DNA of 5,961 nucleotides from Opitutus sp. GAS368 (lineage in GTDB: Bacteria > Verrucomicrobiota > Verrucomicrobiia > Opitutales > Opitutaceae): assembly GCA_945861235.1 (NCBI GenBank), contig CAMATV010000215.1, positions 1 to 5,961 on the forward strand, in the 5' to 3' direction. Below are positions 1-5,961 of this stretch, in pieces. Below the pieces are notes generated by a model. It searched no databases, was not told where the DNA came from, and worked only from the letters and a program-made list of their open reading frames with translations. The position numbers and the translations under genes are program-made. How positions within the stretch are numbered: the first letter of the stretch is position 1; the number at the start of each line of letters is the position of its first letter.

Positions 1-719
1 GCGTCGGGATCGGCCGCATATTTGCGCACGCCAAAGCTCTCATCGGAATAATAGACATAGCCAAGCTCGGCATCGACGCCGATCGCCTCGATTTCCTTCT
101 TACCGGAGTAGGCGCCGAACTGACGGACGAGGCTCATCTTGACCTGCCCGGTGCCGTCGTCGGCGAGGCGGTATTGAGCGAGGTAGCCGGTCGCCGGGCC
201 GGCTTTGCCGCCGACAATCGCGAACAGCGCGCCGTCGCGCGGCCGCTGATAGAGCGCAATACCCATCGGGGCGCGGGTCTTGTCGCCGTCGAAAACGACG
301 AGATCGCCCTTGTCCAAGCCTTTCATGTCAGGCACGGAAAAAACGCGCAGGCGCTGCATCTCCCGCTCAGTGGTTATGGCGATGTCGGTGGGCTTGCCCT
401 TGAGCAAGAAGCCGTAGGCGAGATCGACGTTGTTCGGACGTTTCAAACCACCCACGCGGTTCACGATTTTTCCCTCGAGATCATAGACGTAGAGGGCACC
501 GTCCGTGTCCTTATCGGTGCCGATCACGAGGCTCTTGGCGCGGTCGGTCGGATGAATCCAGATTGAAGGATCGTCGGTGTCGTGCTGGGTGGGCTCTGTC
601 ACGACGCGGGGTTTGAGCGCGTCCGGAGCGGGCGTGCGCATCGCAGGGGCGCAGGCCACGCTGAACGGGAGGGCGAGCAGAAGTGTGGCCAACAACAGAT
701 TTGAATGCGTCGATTTCAT
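1..719 (-). CDS. Beta-propeller phytase (3-phytase), N-terminal 239 residues, cut by the window edge
   Basis: Beta-propeller phytases release phosphate from phytate (myo-inositol hexakisphosphate) in a calcium-dependent reaction outside the cytoplasm. The visible part has a hydrophobic signal peptide (about residues 7-24; Cys23 makes an imperfect lipobox SVAC, so lipoprotein or ordinary secretion are both possible). It is followed by landmarks I recognise from the Bacillus enzyme: DDPSIWIHP (49-57), NNVDLAYGF (96-104), GKPTDIAI shortly after, a GIALY stretch, and IEAIGVDAELGYVYYSDES near the cut. The conserved acidic residues belong to the calcium/phosphate site. Roughly 100 or more C-terminal residues lie beyond the left edge. 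The start at 719 is chosen because the signal peptide follows at once; the bases before it carry no Shine-Dalgarno sequence. The gene lies 107 bases downstream of the receptor on the same strand and is probably cotranscribed with it. Family call is firm; the exact product profile is not known. Confidence 0.9.
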   Translation of the reverse strand, partial: MKSTHSNLLLATLLLALPFSVACAPAMRTPAPDALKPRVVTEPTQHDTDDPSIWIHPTDRAKSLVIGTDKDTDGALYVYDLEGKIVNRVGGLKRPNNVDLAYGFLLKGKPTDIAITTEREMQRLRVFSVPDMKGLDKGDLVVFDGDKTRAPMGIALYQRPRDGALFAIVGGKAGPATGYLAQYRLADDGTGQVKMSLVRQFGAYSGKKEIEAIGVDAELGYVYYSDESFGVRKYAADPD

Positions 720-739
720 GGGCGAAGGATCAGTCGGAG

Positions 740-822
740 AGGTGGGCGGGCACGTCTCTGTGCCCGCATTTGCGAGGAACTGAGTGCAGGCCATGCGGGC
801 ACGGGGACGTGCCCGCCCACCT
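740..822. repeat. Head-to-head pair of REP-like palindromes (BIME-like) between receptor and phytase genes
   Basis: Two 30-base arms, 740-769 and 793-822, are inverted copies of each other with 28 of 30 positions matching, separated by 23 bases. Each arm also contains its own hairpin: stem GCGGGCAC/GTGCCCGC (746-753 with 760-767, and 795-802 with 809-816) around a 6-base loop. Each hairpin is directly preceded, on its own strand, by GTGG (742-745, and 817-820 on the complement). A GTRG-type tetranucleotide head followed by a short hairpin, in inverted pairs between genes, is the classic layout of REP elements mobilised by RAYT (REP-associated tyrosine transposase) enzymes. The pair lies just after the receptor stop, where such elements are known to stabilise upstream mRNA or lower expression of the downstream gene. 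No T-tract follows, so it is not a standard intrinsic terminator. The REP identity is inferred from structure alone. Confidence 0.75.
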
Positions 823-826
823 GCGA

Positions 827-3619
827 TCACAGCTTGAACCGAATACCGAGACTTGCGCCGAACTTGTAATATTCGGCTTTGCGGAGCAGTCCGCCGTTTT
901 CGGTCCAGTGCATGATATACGGCTCCTCGTTCACATTCGTCAGCTCGGCGAAGACCGTGAGCCGTTTCGAAAGTTTGTAGCTCGAACTAATGTCCACCTG
1001 CTTGTGATCGTCGACCCAGAGGTCGGTGGCCTTGTTGGAGCCGATGCCGCCGTCCTCGATGTAAGGGCTGCGGTAGTTCAATGAAACCCGCAGCATGAAC
1101 CCGTATTTCTCATACGAAAGGGCGAGGTTGCCCATATCCCGGGACTGGCGTGAAAATGGCAGCGTTTCGCCGGGACGAGCGGCGCCGTAGTTGGCTTTGC
1201 CGTCGCTGATGGTGTAGTTGCTGTAGATACCGAGGCCGTCAAAGGGCGAAGGCAGCATCGTCAGGTTTTGCTGCCACGTGACTTCGAGGCCGCGAATGGT
1301 GGCCTTGGTGCCATTGAGCGGCGTGGCGAGATCCGCGCCACTCTGGCCGGCACCGGCGAGCGTCTGGCGGAAAATAAAATCTTTGATGTCCTTCGCAAAC
1401 ACGCCGACCGACCAGACCCCGAGCGCCTTGGGATAATACTCCACCGAGGCGTCGAAGTTATCCGAGTGATAGGGTTTGAGGTTGGGATTTCCCCGGCTCT
1501 CGACGTTGTTCGCGAGATCGAGACTGGCCGTGCCCGCGGAATCACCGTAGTTCGGGCGGGCGAGACTCTGATTGAAGGAGGCGCGAAACTGAATTTGTTT
1601 GCCGGCCTTGTAGCGGGCGTGAATGCCGGGCAGCCAGTTCGTATAAGAGTTTGCCACATTGAGCGGCGTGAAGGTCTGGGCCGCCGTGCCGGGAGCGGTG
1701 ATCTTCCAACCACTCGTCTTGAACTCCGTCTGTTCGACGCGCACGCCGCCGAGCACGGTGAAATTTCCCGACGTCACACTCGCCATGCCGTAGCCCGAAG
1801 CCACGTCCTCGTTGGTCGTGTAATCGACGGAACGGGAGCCCAAGGCCGACGTGAGCGGATTGAGGACAAACGACGCGGGGGTCGTGCGGAAGTAGCCGTC
1901 AAACGCCACCGGGTTGATCGTAATAAACGGGCTCGCCGATTCCGCGCGAAAATTGCTAGCGCGGAAAAGCCCGAGTGCCCCGAGGTTCACGACGGCATTG
2001 GCATTGTAGCGGAAATCTTCCGTATCGGCGGTTTTTTCCCGCCCGCGATACTTGGCGCCGGCCTTCCAATAGCCGTTGAGGTCGCCGAATTTCGTGTCGC
2101 GACGCACGTTGAGGGCCGCCGTAAATTCTTTGTCCTGCTGCAGCGACTTGCGGATCCGGTGGCTGTTCAAGGTAAAATTATTCGGCGTGATCGCGGTTTG
2201 ATAAGCCCCGGTCAGTTTCGGCCGGTATTGATCGGAGAGATCGTAAGTCCAACTGGTATTGGGACTCTGGAACACGTATTCGCTGCGGAACGGATCAGGC
2301 AGCTCCGCGCGCGAGATCGCGGCGAGATAGTCGACCTGGAAAGCGCCGCGGGTGTGTTCGCCACCCGCGGTGACATTGTAGAAATTCTGATCTTCGGTGC
2401 GGTCTTTGACGTCGATCTGGATGGGCCGACCGACCACCGTGCCCTGCTGCGCATTGATGACGGTCGTCGTGGCCGCCGTATTGCGGAAGAGTTCGCGAAA
2501 GCGGTTCTCCTTATCCGAGAAATGGTTGTAGATGCCGCGCACGAAAAACGAATCCTCTTTGGTCGGGCGGAAATCCAGCGAGCCGCTGATGCCCTGGCGG
2601 ATGCGCCGGATTTGATATTCACGAATATCCAAATTTCCGTCCGGGACGAAGACACCGCTCTTGAGCGCCCACGGCGTGCCCGCCTCGCTATCGAGCGAAG
2701 CCTGTTTCTTGGATGAATCACTCAGCGACAGAATAAATCCCCACCGGTCGCCCCCGAATCGCTGCCCGTAGGTGAGGCCGAGCTTGTGCCCCCATTTTTC
2801 CGCGAAGTCGTTATACGCGCCTTCGGCCGACAAGTTGAAGATGCGCGCCTCTTGGCTGAACGCCGTCTTACTCTTCAGATTGATACTGCCGCCAATGGCG
2901 TCGCCATCCATGTCCGGTGTCACGGCCTTGGTGAGCTCGATGCCCTCGAGCATGTCGGAAGGAATCGAATCGAAATTGACGCGACGTGTGCCGTTTTCCG
3001 ACGAAGGGATGTTCACGCCGTTGAGTTGCGTGCTGTTCAAATCGGCGTTGAGCCCGCGAATCGACACGAACCGTCCGTCGCCTTGGTCGCGTTCGAGCGC
3101 AATGCCCGACATGCGCTGGAGCGACTCCGAAGCATTCGCATCGGGGAAGCGGCCGATCGCATCGGAAGCCACGATCTCCTTCAAGTTTTCAGAGGAACGC
3201 TGGATATTGAGCGCCTTGGCCTGGCCCCCACGCGTGCCTTCCACGGTAAACGCCTGAAGTTGGACCACGTTATCACCGAGCGTGGCCGTCAGCGACGCGG
3301 GCTGGCCCGGTCCGATCGTCACCGGGCGATCCTTCGAGGGCAGCCCCAGATAAACAATTTGCGCGGTATACGAGCCGGGAGGCACACTGCCAAAATAGAA
3401 ATCCCCCTCACGATCTGTCGCGGCTTCGAGACCGGGCGCGAGGGTGATGGTGGCACCGGCCAAGGGCGCACCCTTCGGACCGGTGATTTTTCCTGAAAGC
3501 GAGCCGGCCGCGCCTTGTGCGCGCATCAACCCAACCGACAGGACAAGACCGAGACAGCAGGCCGCCAGCCGAAACAGCCAGGCGGAGCGAGGTAGCGAAG
3601 AGCGAGACGAAGTATTCAT
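827..3619 (-). CDS. TonB-dependent outer-membrane receptor with N-terminal carboxypeptidase-regulatory-like domain
   Basis: This is an energised outer-membrane importer of 930 residues, a normal length for the large TonB-dependent receptors of the Xanthomonas/Caulobacter type (TIGR01782-like). Order of parts: signal peptide (hydrophobic core about 15-32, cleavage near 35-38); carboxypeptidase-regulatory-like beta domain (about 40-114, with GAPLAGATITL and TDREGDFYFGSVPPGSY); TonB box LQAFTVEG (121-128); plug domain (about 137-250) with DAIGRFPDANASESLQRMSG and VSIRGL; then the beta barrel, with the family landmarks LARPNY (about 685), GNPNLKP (about 708) and LTNVNEEPY near 893-901. The last residue is Leu rather than the usual aromatic. 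The next gene on the strand is the phytase, which suggests phytate, an inositol phosphate or metal-bound phytate as ligand; that is inference from context, since many relatives take up sugars. No Shine-Dalgarno precedes the ATG at 3619. A promoter with an operator lies about 120 bases upstream. Confidence 0.93.
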   Translation of the reverse strand: MNTSSRSSLPRSAWLFRLAACCLGLVLSVGLMRAQGAAGSLSGKITGPKGAPLAGATITLAPGLEAATDREGDFYFGSVPPGSYTAQIVYLGLPSKDRPVTIGPGQPASLTATLGDNVVQLQAFTVEGTRGGQAKALNIQRSSENLKEIVASDAIGRFPDANASESLQRMSGIALERDQGDGRFVSIRGLNADLNSTQLNGVNIPSSENGTRRVNFDSIPSDMLEGIELTKAVTPDMDGDAIGGSINLKSKTAFSQEARIFNLSAEGAYNDFAEKWGHKLGLTYGQRFGGDRWGFILSLSDSSKKQASLDSEAGTPWALKSGVFVPDGNLDIREYQIRRIRQGISGSLDFRPTKEDSFFVRGIYNHFSDKENRFRELFRNTAATTTVINAQQGTVVGRPIQIDVKDRTEDQNFYNVTAGGEHTRGAFQVDYLAAISRAELPDPFRSEYVFQSPNTSWTYDLSDQYRPKLTGAYQTAITPNNFTLNSHRIRKSLQQDKEFTAALNVRRDTKFGDLNGYWKAGAKYRGREKTADTEDFRYNANAVVNLGALGLFRASNFRAESASPFITINPVAFDGYFRTTPASFVLNPLTSALGSRSVDYTTNEDVASGYGMASVTSGNFTVLGGVRVEQTEFKTSGWKITAPGTAAQTFTPLNVANSYTNWLPGIHARYKAGKQIQFRASFNQSLARPNYGDSAGTASLDLANNVESRGNPNLKPYHSDNFDASVEYYPKALGVWSVGVFAKDIKDFIFRQTLAGAGQSGADLATPLNGTKATIRGLEVTWQQNLTMLPSPFDGLGIYSNYTISDGKANYGAARPGETLPFSRQSRDMGNLALSYEKYGFMLRVSLNYRSPYIEDGGIGSNKATDLWVDDHKQVDISSSYKLSKRLTVFAELTNVNEEPYIMHWTENGGLLRKAEYYKFGASLGIRFKL

Positions 3620-3733
3620 GACAGATCAGAGCGGATTTAGGGACGATCAGAGAGCGGGGTGAGGGCGGACGTCTTCTGCGCAGGGGAATTCCGGACGGAC
3701 TATCTTGGGAGAAAACGACAGGGGTGGTAAATG

Positions 3734-3747
3734 TGTAATCGTTTACA
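3734..3747 (-). promoter_or_regulatory. LacI/CcpA-type operator upstream of the receptor gene
   Basis: The 14 bases TGTAATCGTTTACA form an imperfect palindrome centred on CG (3740-3741) and fit the pattern TGWNANCGNTNWCA that LacI-family regulators typically bind. The half TGTAAACG, read on the minus strand, recurs in the site at 4819-4832. It overlaps the position expected for the -10 element of the receptor promoter, so binding there would block transcription. The regulator gene is not in the window; the family assignment rests on the site pattern only. Confidence 0.7.
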
Positions 3748-3769
3748 TTCCTGATAGAAACCGTGTCAA
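3742..3769 (-). promoter_or_regulatory. Probable sigma-70 promoter of the receptor-phytase unit
   Basis: On the minus strand a perfect -35 hexamer TTGACA (3764-3769) is followed after 16 bases by TGTAAA (3742-3747), which matches TATAAT at 4 of 6 positions. An alternative -10, TAAACG, lies at spacing 18. Transcription would start near 3735, giving a leader of roughly 115 bases. The operator overlaps the -10, a normal arrangement for repression. The -35 is clear; the choice of -10 is uncertain. Confidence 0.55.
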
Positions 3770-3955
3770 GCTGTTTTGCGGACGCACACTTTCCCTTGGC
3801 CACCTCGTTCGGTTGGCGGTCAGCTTTCTTCGGTCGTCGGTCGTATTTGGCCTAACTCCGCACCGCGGGTCGGTTCGAACACTCTTCCTCCCAGCGGGCC
3901 GCGAATTGGCCGACGCACCCCATGTCCACTCCAAGCGCGACCGACCGACCCAGAC

Positions 3956-4747
3956 TCACAGCGCAGCCAGCAAGCCCCCGTCCACGTAGAGGATTTGGCC
4001 ATTCACAAAATCAGCCGCAGGCGAGGCGAGAAACACCGCGGTGCCGACGAGTTCGCGCGGCTCGCCCCAGCGACCGGCCGGCGTGCGGGCGCGAATAAAG
4101 CGATCGAACTCCGGATCGACCGTGAGCGTGCCCGTCATCGCCGTGCGCATATACCCGGGGCCCAGCCCATTGGTCTGAATATTGTGCCGCGCCCATTCCA
4201 CCGCCATCGCACGGGTAAGCATCTTGAGTCCGCCTTTCGCCGCCGCGTAATTCGCGATGGTCGGACGCGAGACTTCACAATTCAACGAGCAGAGATTGAT
4301 GATTTTGCCGGCGCCACGCCGGATCATCCCGGGCACCACCGTCCGGGTCACGAGAAACGCACTGGTCAAATTCACGTCGAGCACCTCTTGCCACAGCTCC
4401 AGCGGCATCGACTCGAGCGGTGCGCGCCGGTGGATGCCCGCGTTGTTCACGAGGATATCGATGGCGCCGACTTCGTTTTCGAGCGGGGCGAGCGCAGCCT
4501 CCACCTCGGTGGATTGGGCCACGTCGAAGGCGCGGCCTTCTGCTGTGAAACCCTCGGCCCGCATCTGCGCGACGGCGGCCGCGAGGCGTGCGGGATCGCG
4601 GTCATTGAGCACCAGCGATGCGCCTGCGGCGGCCAGGCCGCGCGCCAGCGTGAGTCCGATCCCTTGGCCGGAGCCGGTGATCAGGGCGCGGCGGCCGGCG
4701 AGCGAAAACAGCGCGGGCGAGAACGACGAAAGCGGAGCAGTGGACAT
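3956..4747 (-). CDS. SDR-family oxidoreductase, gluconate 5-dehydrogenase (IdnO/Gno)-like
   Basis: This is a cytoplasmic NAD(P)-dependent short-chain dehydrogenase of 263 residues. The Rossmann motif TGSGQGIG is at 24-31, NNAG at 101-104, and the catalytic set Asn126, Ser154, Tyr167 and Lys171 is complete. The pattern FSLAGRRALITGSGQGIG, NNAGIHRR, RTPAGRWGEP (221-230) and DFVNGQILYVDGG (246-258) resembles E. coli IdnO, which interconverts 5-keto-D-gluconate and D-gluconate. Next to iolB, the true substrate may instead be an inositol-pathway intermediate, for example 2-deoxy-5-keto-D-gluconate; that is inference. I prefer the ATG at 4747 over the in-frame ATG at 4813: the extra 22 residues are Arg/Ser/Cys-rich and unlike the family, and the earlier ATG lies only 5 bases from the operator. 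Neither start has a Shine-Dalgarno. The gene is divergent from iolB, 119 bases away. Confidence 0.88.
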   Translation of the reverse strand: MSTAPLSSFSPALFSLAGRRALITGSGQGIGLTLARGLAAAGASLVLNDRDPARLAAAVAQMRAEGFTAEGRAFDVAQSTEVEAALAPLENEVGAIDILVNNAGIHRRAPLESMPLELWQEVLDVNLTSAFLVTRTVVPGMIRRGAGKIINLCSLNCEVSRPTIANYAAAKGGLKMLTRAMAVEWARHNIQTNGLGPGYMRTAMTGTLTVDPEFDRFIRARTPAGRWGEPRELVGTAVFLASPAADFVNGQILYVDGGLLAAL

Positions 4748-4802
4748 GCGGGGAAGCCGACACCGTGACACGGACGACCGGCACGCCGAGTGAAAAATGG
4801 GA

Positions 4803-4833
4803 TTGACCCGCATGGCAATGAGAACGTTTACAT
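4803..4833 (+). promoter_or_regulatory. Possible promoter for the iolB-iolD unit
   Basis: On the plus strand TTGACC (4803-4808) matches the -35 consensus at 5 of 6 positions and is followed by the weak -10-like TTACAT (4828-4833) at a spacing of 19. It would start transcription about 25 bases before iolB, and the operator would cover its -10. Spacing is longer than ideal and the -10 is poor, so this is a tentative call. I could not pick a convincing promoter for the SDR gene on the other strand. Confidence 0.25.
4819..4832 (-). promoter_or_regulatory. LacI/CcpA-type operator between the divergent SDR and iolB genes
   Basis: TGAGAACGTTTACA fits TGWNANCGNTNWCA and is centred on CG (4825-4826). 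It shares CGTTTACATT with the receptor operator (3740-3749 there, 4825-4834 here), in the same orientation relative to the minus-strand gene. One site in this 119-base divergent gap could control both directions. Confidence 0.65.
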
Positions 4834-4866
4834 TTTGACCGCAATTTCCCCCTGCTCCCCCACCTC

Positions 4867-5706
4867 ATGGCTCGCACCGATAGCTTCCTCCCCGGTCCAC
4901 GTGCCGGCTTTCCGCCGGGCTATTCTGCAATCACGCGCGCGCAGAAAGTCGCGGTGGTGACGACGGCCGAACCGGAAATGGATTTCGGCATACGCAGAAC
5001 GGCGGCGGGCGAGATCGTCGCGGAGACGCACGCGAGCGAGACGGCGTGGATGCTACTGCACGGGGAGGCCGAGATGGAGTTTGCCGGGCGGCGCGAAACG
5101 GTGCGTCGACAGAGCCTGTTCGACGAAGCGCCCACCGCGCTACACCTCGGACCGGCGTCGCCCGTGACAATCCGCGCACTCGCTGCCGACACCGAGTGGG
5201 CCATTGTGCGCACGGTGAACGAGCGCAGCTTTGCTCCAACGCTTTACCGCCCGGCCGATCTGAAACCCGAATACCGCGGCGCCGGCCTCGTGCAGGTCGC
5301 GTGCCTCCGCAACGTCCGTCTCATCTTCGACCGCGCGACCCGCCCGGAGGCAAATCTCGTGCTCGGTGAAGTCGTCAATTACCCCGGGCGTTGGTCGAGC
5401 TACCCGCCGCATCACCACGATCAACCGGAAATTTATCACTATCGATTCACGCACCCCGACGGCTACGGCCACGCCGAGCTCGGCGACGAGGTGCTCAAAG
5501 TCCGGGCCTACGACACCGTGATTATCCCAGCTGGCCTCGCCCACGCGCAGGTTTCCGCGCCGGGCTACGGCATGTATTGTCTCTGGATGATTCGCCACCT
5601 GCCCGGAAATCCCTACACCGGTTTCACGTTCGCCCCCGAGCATACGTGGACGCTTGATCCCTCGCAACCGGGCTGGCTGCCACCCGCGCTTCCCTCCTCC
5701 ACCTAA
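4867..5706 (+). CDS. iolB: 5-deoxy-glucuronate isomerase (IolB-like bicupin)
   Basis: IolB converts 5-deoxy-D-glucuronate to 2-deoxy-5-keto-D-gluconate in myo-inositol catabolism, in the cytoplasm. At 279 residues it has the usual family length and the two-cupin layout: an N-terminal cupin fold (about 35-120) without a metal triad that I can see, and a C-terminal one carrying PGRWSSYPPHHHD (173-185), Glu188 and His226. His182, His184, Glu188 and His226 are the expected metal ligands. The family signature NWSSYPPHKHD is nearly intact, and EYRG (135-138) is also typical. The loop between the HxHD and the Glu ligand appears about nine residues shorter than in Bacillus subtilis IolB as I remember it, so a divergent subfamily or a shifted substrate is possible; KduI is a less likely alternative. 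The ATG at 4867 follows a pyrimidine-rich stretch with no Shine-Dalgarno. The next gene, iolD, starts 7 bases after the stop, so the two form an operon. Confidence 0.82.
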   Translation: MARTDSFLPGPRAGFPPGYSAITRAQKVAVVTTAEPEMDFGIRRTAAGEIVAETHASETAWMLLHGEAEMEFAGRRETVRRQSLFDEAPTALHLGPASPVTIRALAADTEWAIVRTVNERSFAPTLYRPADLKPEYRGAGLVQVACLRNVRLIFDRATRPEANLVLGEVVNYPGRWSSYPPHHHDQPEIYHYRFTHPDGYGHAELGDEVLKVRAYDTVIIPAGLAHAQVSAPGYGMYCLWMIRHLPGNPYTGFTFAPEHTWTLDPSQPGWLPPALPSST

Positions 5707-5713
5707 AACTCCC

Positions 5714-5961
5714 ATGAGCAAAACCGTTCCCCTCAGCATGGCCGCCGCGCTGGTGAAATTTCTCCAGCAACAATACATCCGCCGCGACGGCACCGAGCAT
5801 CGCCTCATCAACGGCGTCTTCGGTATCTTCGGCCACGGCAACGTCACCGGTTTCGGCCAGGCCCTCGAGGAATTCGGCGGATCGAAGCTCCCTTTTTTTC
5901 AGGCCAAGAACGAACAGGCCATGGTCCACTCCGCCGTCGCCTTCGCAAAAACCCGCCAGCG
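5714..5961 (+). CDS. iolD: 3D-(3,5/4)-trihydroxycyclohexane-1,2-dione hydrolase (IolD), N-terminal 82 residues, cut by the window edge
   Basis: IolD is a thiamine-diphosphate enzyme that opens the ring of trihydroxycyclohexanedione to give 5-deoxy-glucuronate, the substrate of IolB. The visible start has the IolD pattern: LSMAAALVKFLQQQYI (7-22), VFGIFGHGNVTGFGQAL (35-51) and KNEQAMVHSAVAFAK (65-79). Glu67 in NEQ is the expected glutamate that activates the thiamine cofactor. Most of the protein (the family is about 600-650 residues) lies beyond the right edge. It starts 7 bases after the iolB stop, without a Shine-Dalgarno, and is almost certainly cotranscribed and perhaps translationally coupled with it. 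Other ThDP enzymes such as acetolactate synthase share the fold, but the IFGHGNV and NEQ context fits IolD best. Confidence 0.92.
   Translation, partial: MSKTVPLSMAAALVKFLQQQYIRRDGTEHRLINGVFGIFGHGNVTGFGQALEEFGGSKLPFFQAKNEQAMVHSAVAFAKTRQ

Larger units (their letters stand above)
3620..3955. other. Intergenic region between SDR gene and receptor gene
   Basis: This 336-base stretch separates two genes on the same strand. The part from about 3734 to 3769 carries the receptor promoter and operator. Bases 3620-3733 would be a 5' leader of about 110 bases; I see no riboswitch fold or short gene in it. Bases 3781-3955 lie downstream of the SDR stop; they hold GGTCG-rich short repeats (around 3831-3841 and 3939-3950) but no hairpin with a T-tract and no convincing reading frame. 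The clear promoter in the middle argues that the receptor and phytase form their own transcription unit. Confidence 0.6.

Noticed and set aside
1..719. Phytase as a definite lipoprotein
   Set aside because: Cys23 follows SVA, which lacks the Leu-like residue expected at -3 of a lipobox; left as an open option rather than a call.
740..822. Intrinsic terminator between receptor and phytase
   Set aside because: The hairpins are strong, but no T-tract follows on either strand; the paired GTGG-headed structure fits REP elements better.
1268..2716. Long plus-strand open frame (482 residues) opposite the receptor gene
   Set aside because: It is rich in Arg, Ala, Gly and Val with no recognisable domain and lies wholly within the receptor coding sequence, whose family motifs are unmistakable. 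High GC readily makes such antisense frames.
3872..3880. GGTTCGAAC, like the T-loop of a tRNA
   Set aside because: The flanking bases do not form a T-stem, and no acceptor, anticodon or D-arm can be built around it.
3776..4768. Plus-strand open frame (330 residues) opposite the SDR gene
   Set aside because: The composition is Arg/His/Pro-rich, there is no domain, and the minus-strand SDR has a full set of catalytic motifs.
5140..5847. Minus-strand open frame (235 residues) across iolB and iolD
   Set aside because: It overlaps two well-supported plus-strand genes and has no recognisable motif.

Overview
The window is GC-rich and fully packed with bacterial genes. The organism is Gram-negative, because there is a TonB-dependent outer-membrane receptor. 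The style of that receptor (N-terminal carboxypeptidase-regulatory-like domain, a TonB box of the LQAFTVEG type, an Ala/Gly-rich proteome) and the lack of Shine-Dalgarno sequences before any of the five starts remind me of Verrucomicrobia, perhaps the Opitutaceae. That placement is an inference from general resemblance, not from a search.

Layout. On the minus strand, reading right to left: an SDR dehydrogenase resembling gluconate 5-dehydrogenase (3956-4747), a 336-base intergenic region with a clear promoter/operator, a 930-residue TonB-dependent receptor (827-3619), a 107-base gap holding a head-to-head pair of REP-like hairpins (740-822), and the first 239 residues of a beta-propeller phytase (1-719, running off the left edge). 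On the plus strand, divergent from the SDR: an IolB-like 5-deoxy-glucuronate isomerase (4867-5706), followed after 7 bases by the first 82 residues of IolD, the ThDP-dependent trihydroxycyclohexanedione hydrolase (5714 to the right edge).

How the genes fit together. The phytase strips phosphates from phytate (inositol hexakisphosphate) outside the cytoplasm. The receptor is the likely outer-membrane importer for phytate, a partly dephosphorylated inositol phosphate, or a related ligand. IolD and IolB are consecutive steps of myo-inositol catabolism, and the SDR sits back to back with them. The window therefore reads as a phytate-to-inositol utilisation locus. Two LacI/CcpA-type palindromic operators, one before the receptor (3734-3747) and one between the divergent SDR and iolB genes (4819-4832), share the 10-mer CGTTTACATT and suggest that both halves answer to one repressor.

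The long open frames opposite the receptor and the SDR are shadows of these genes. No tRNA, rRNA, CRISPR array or insertion sequence was found.
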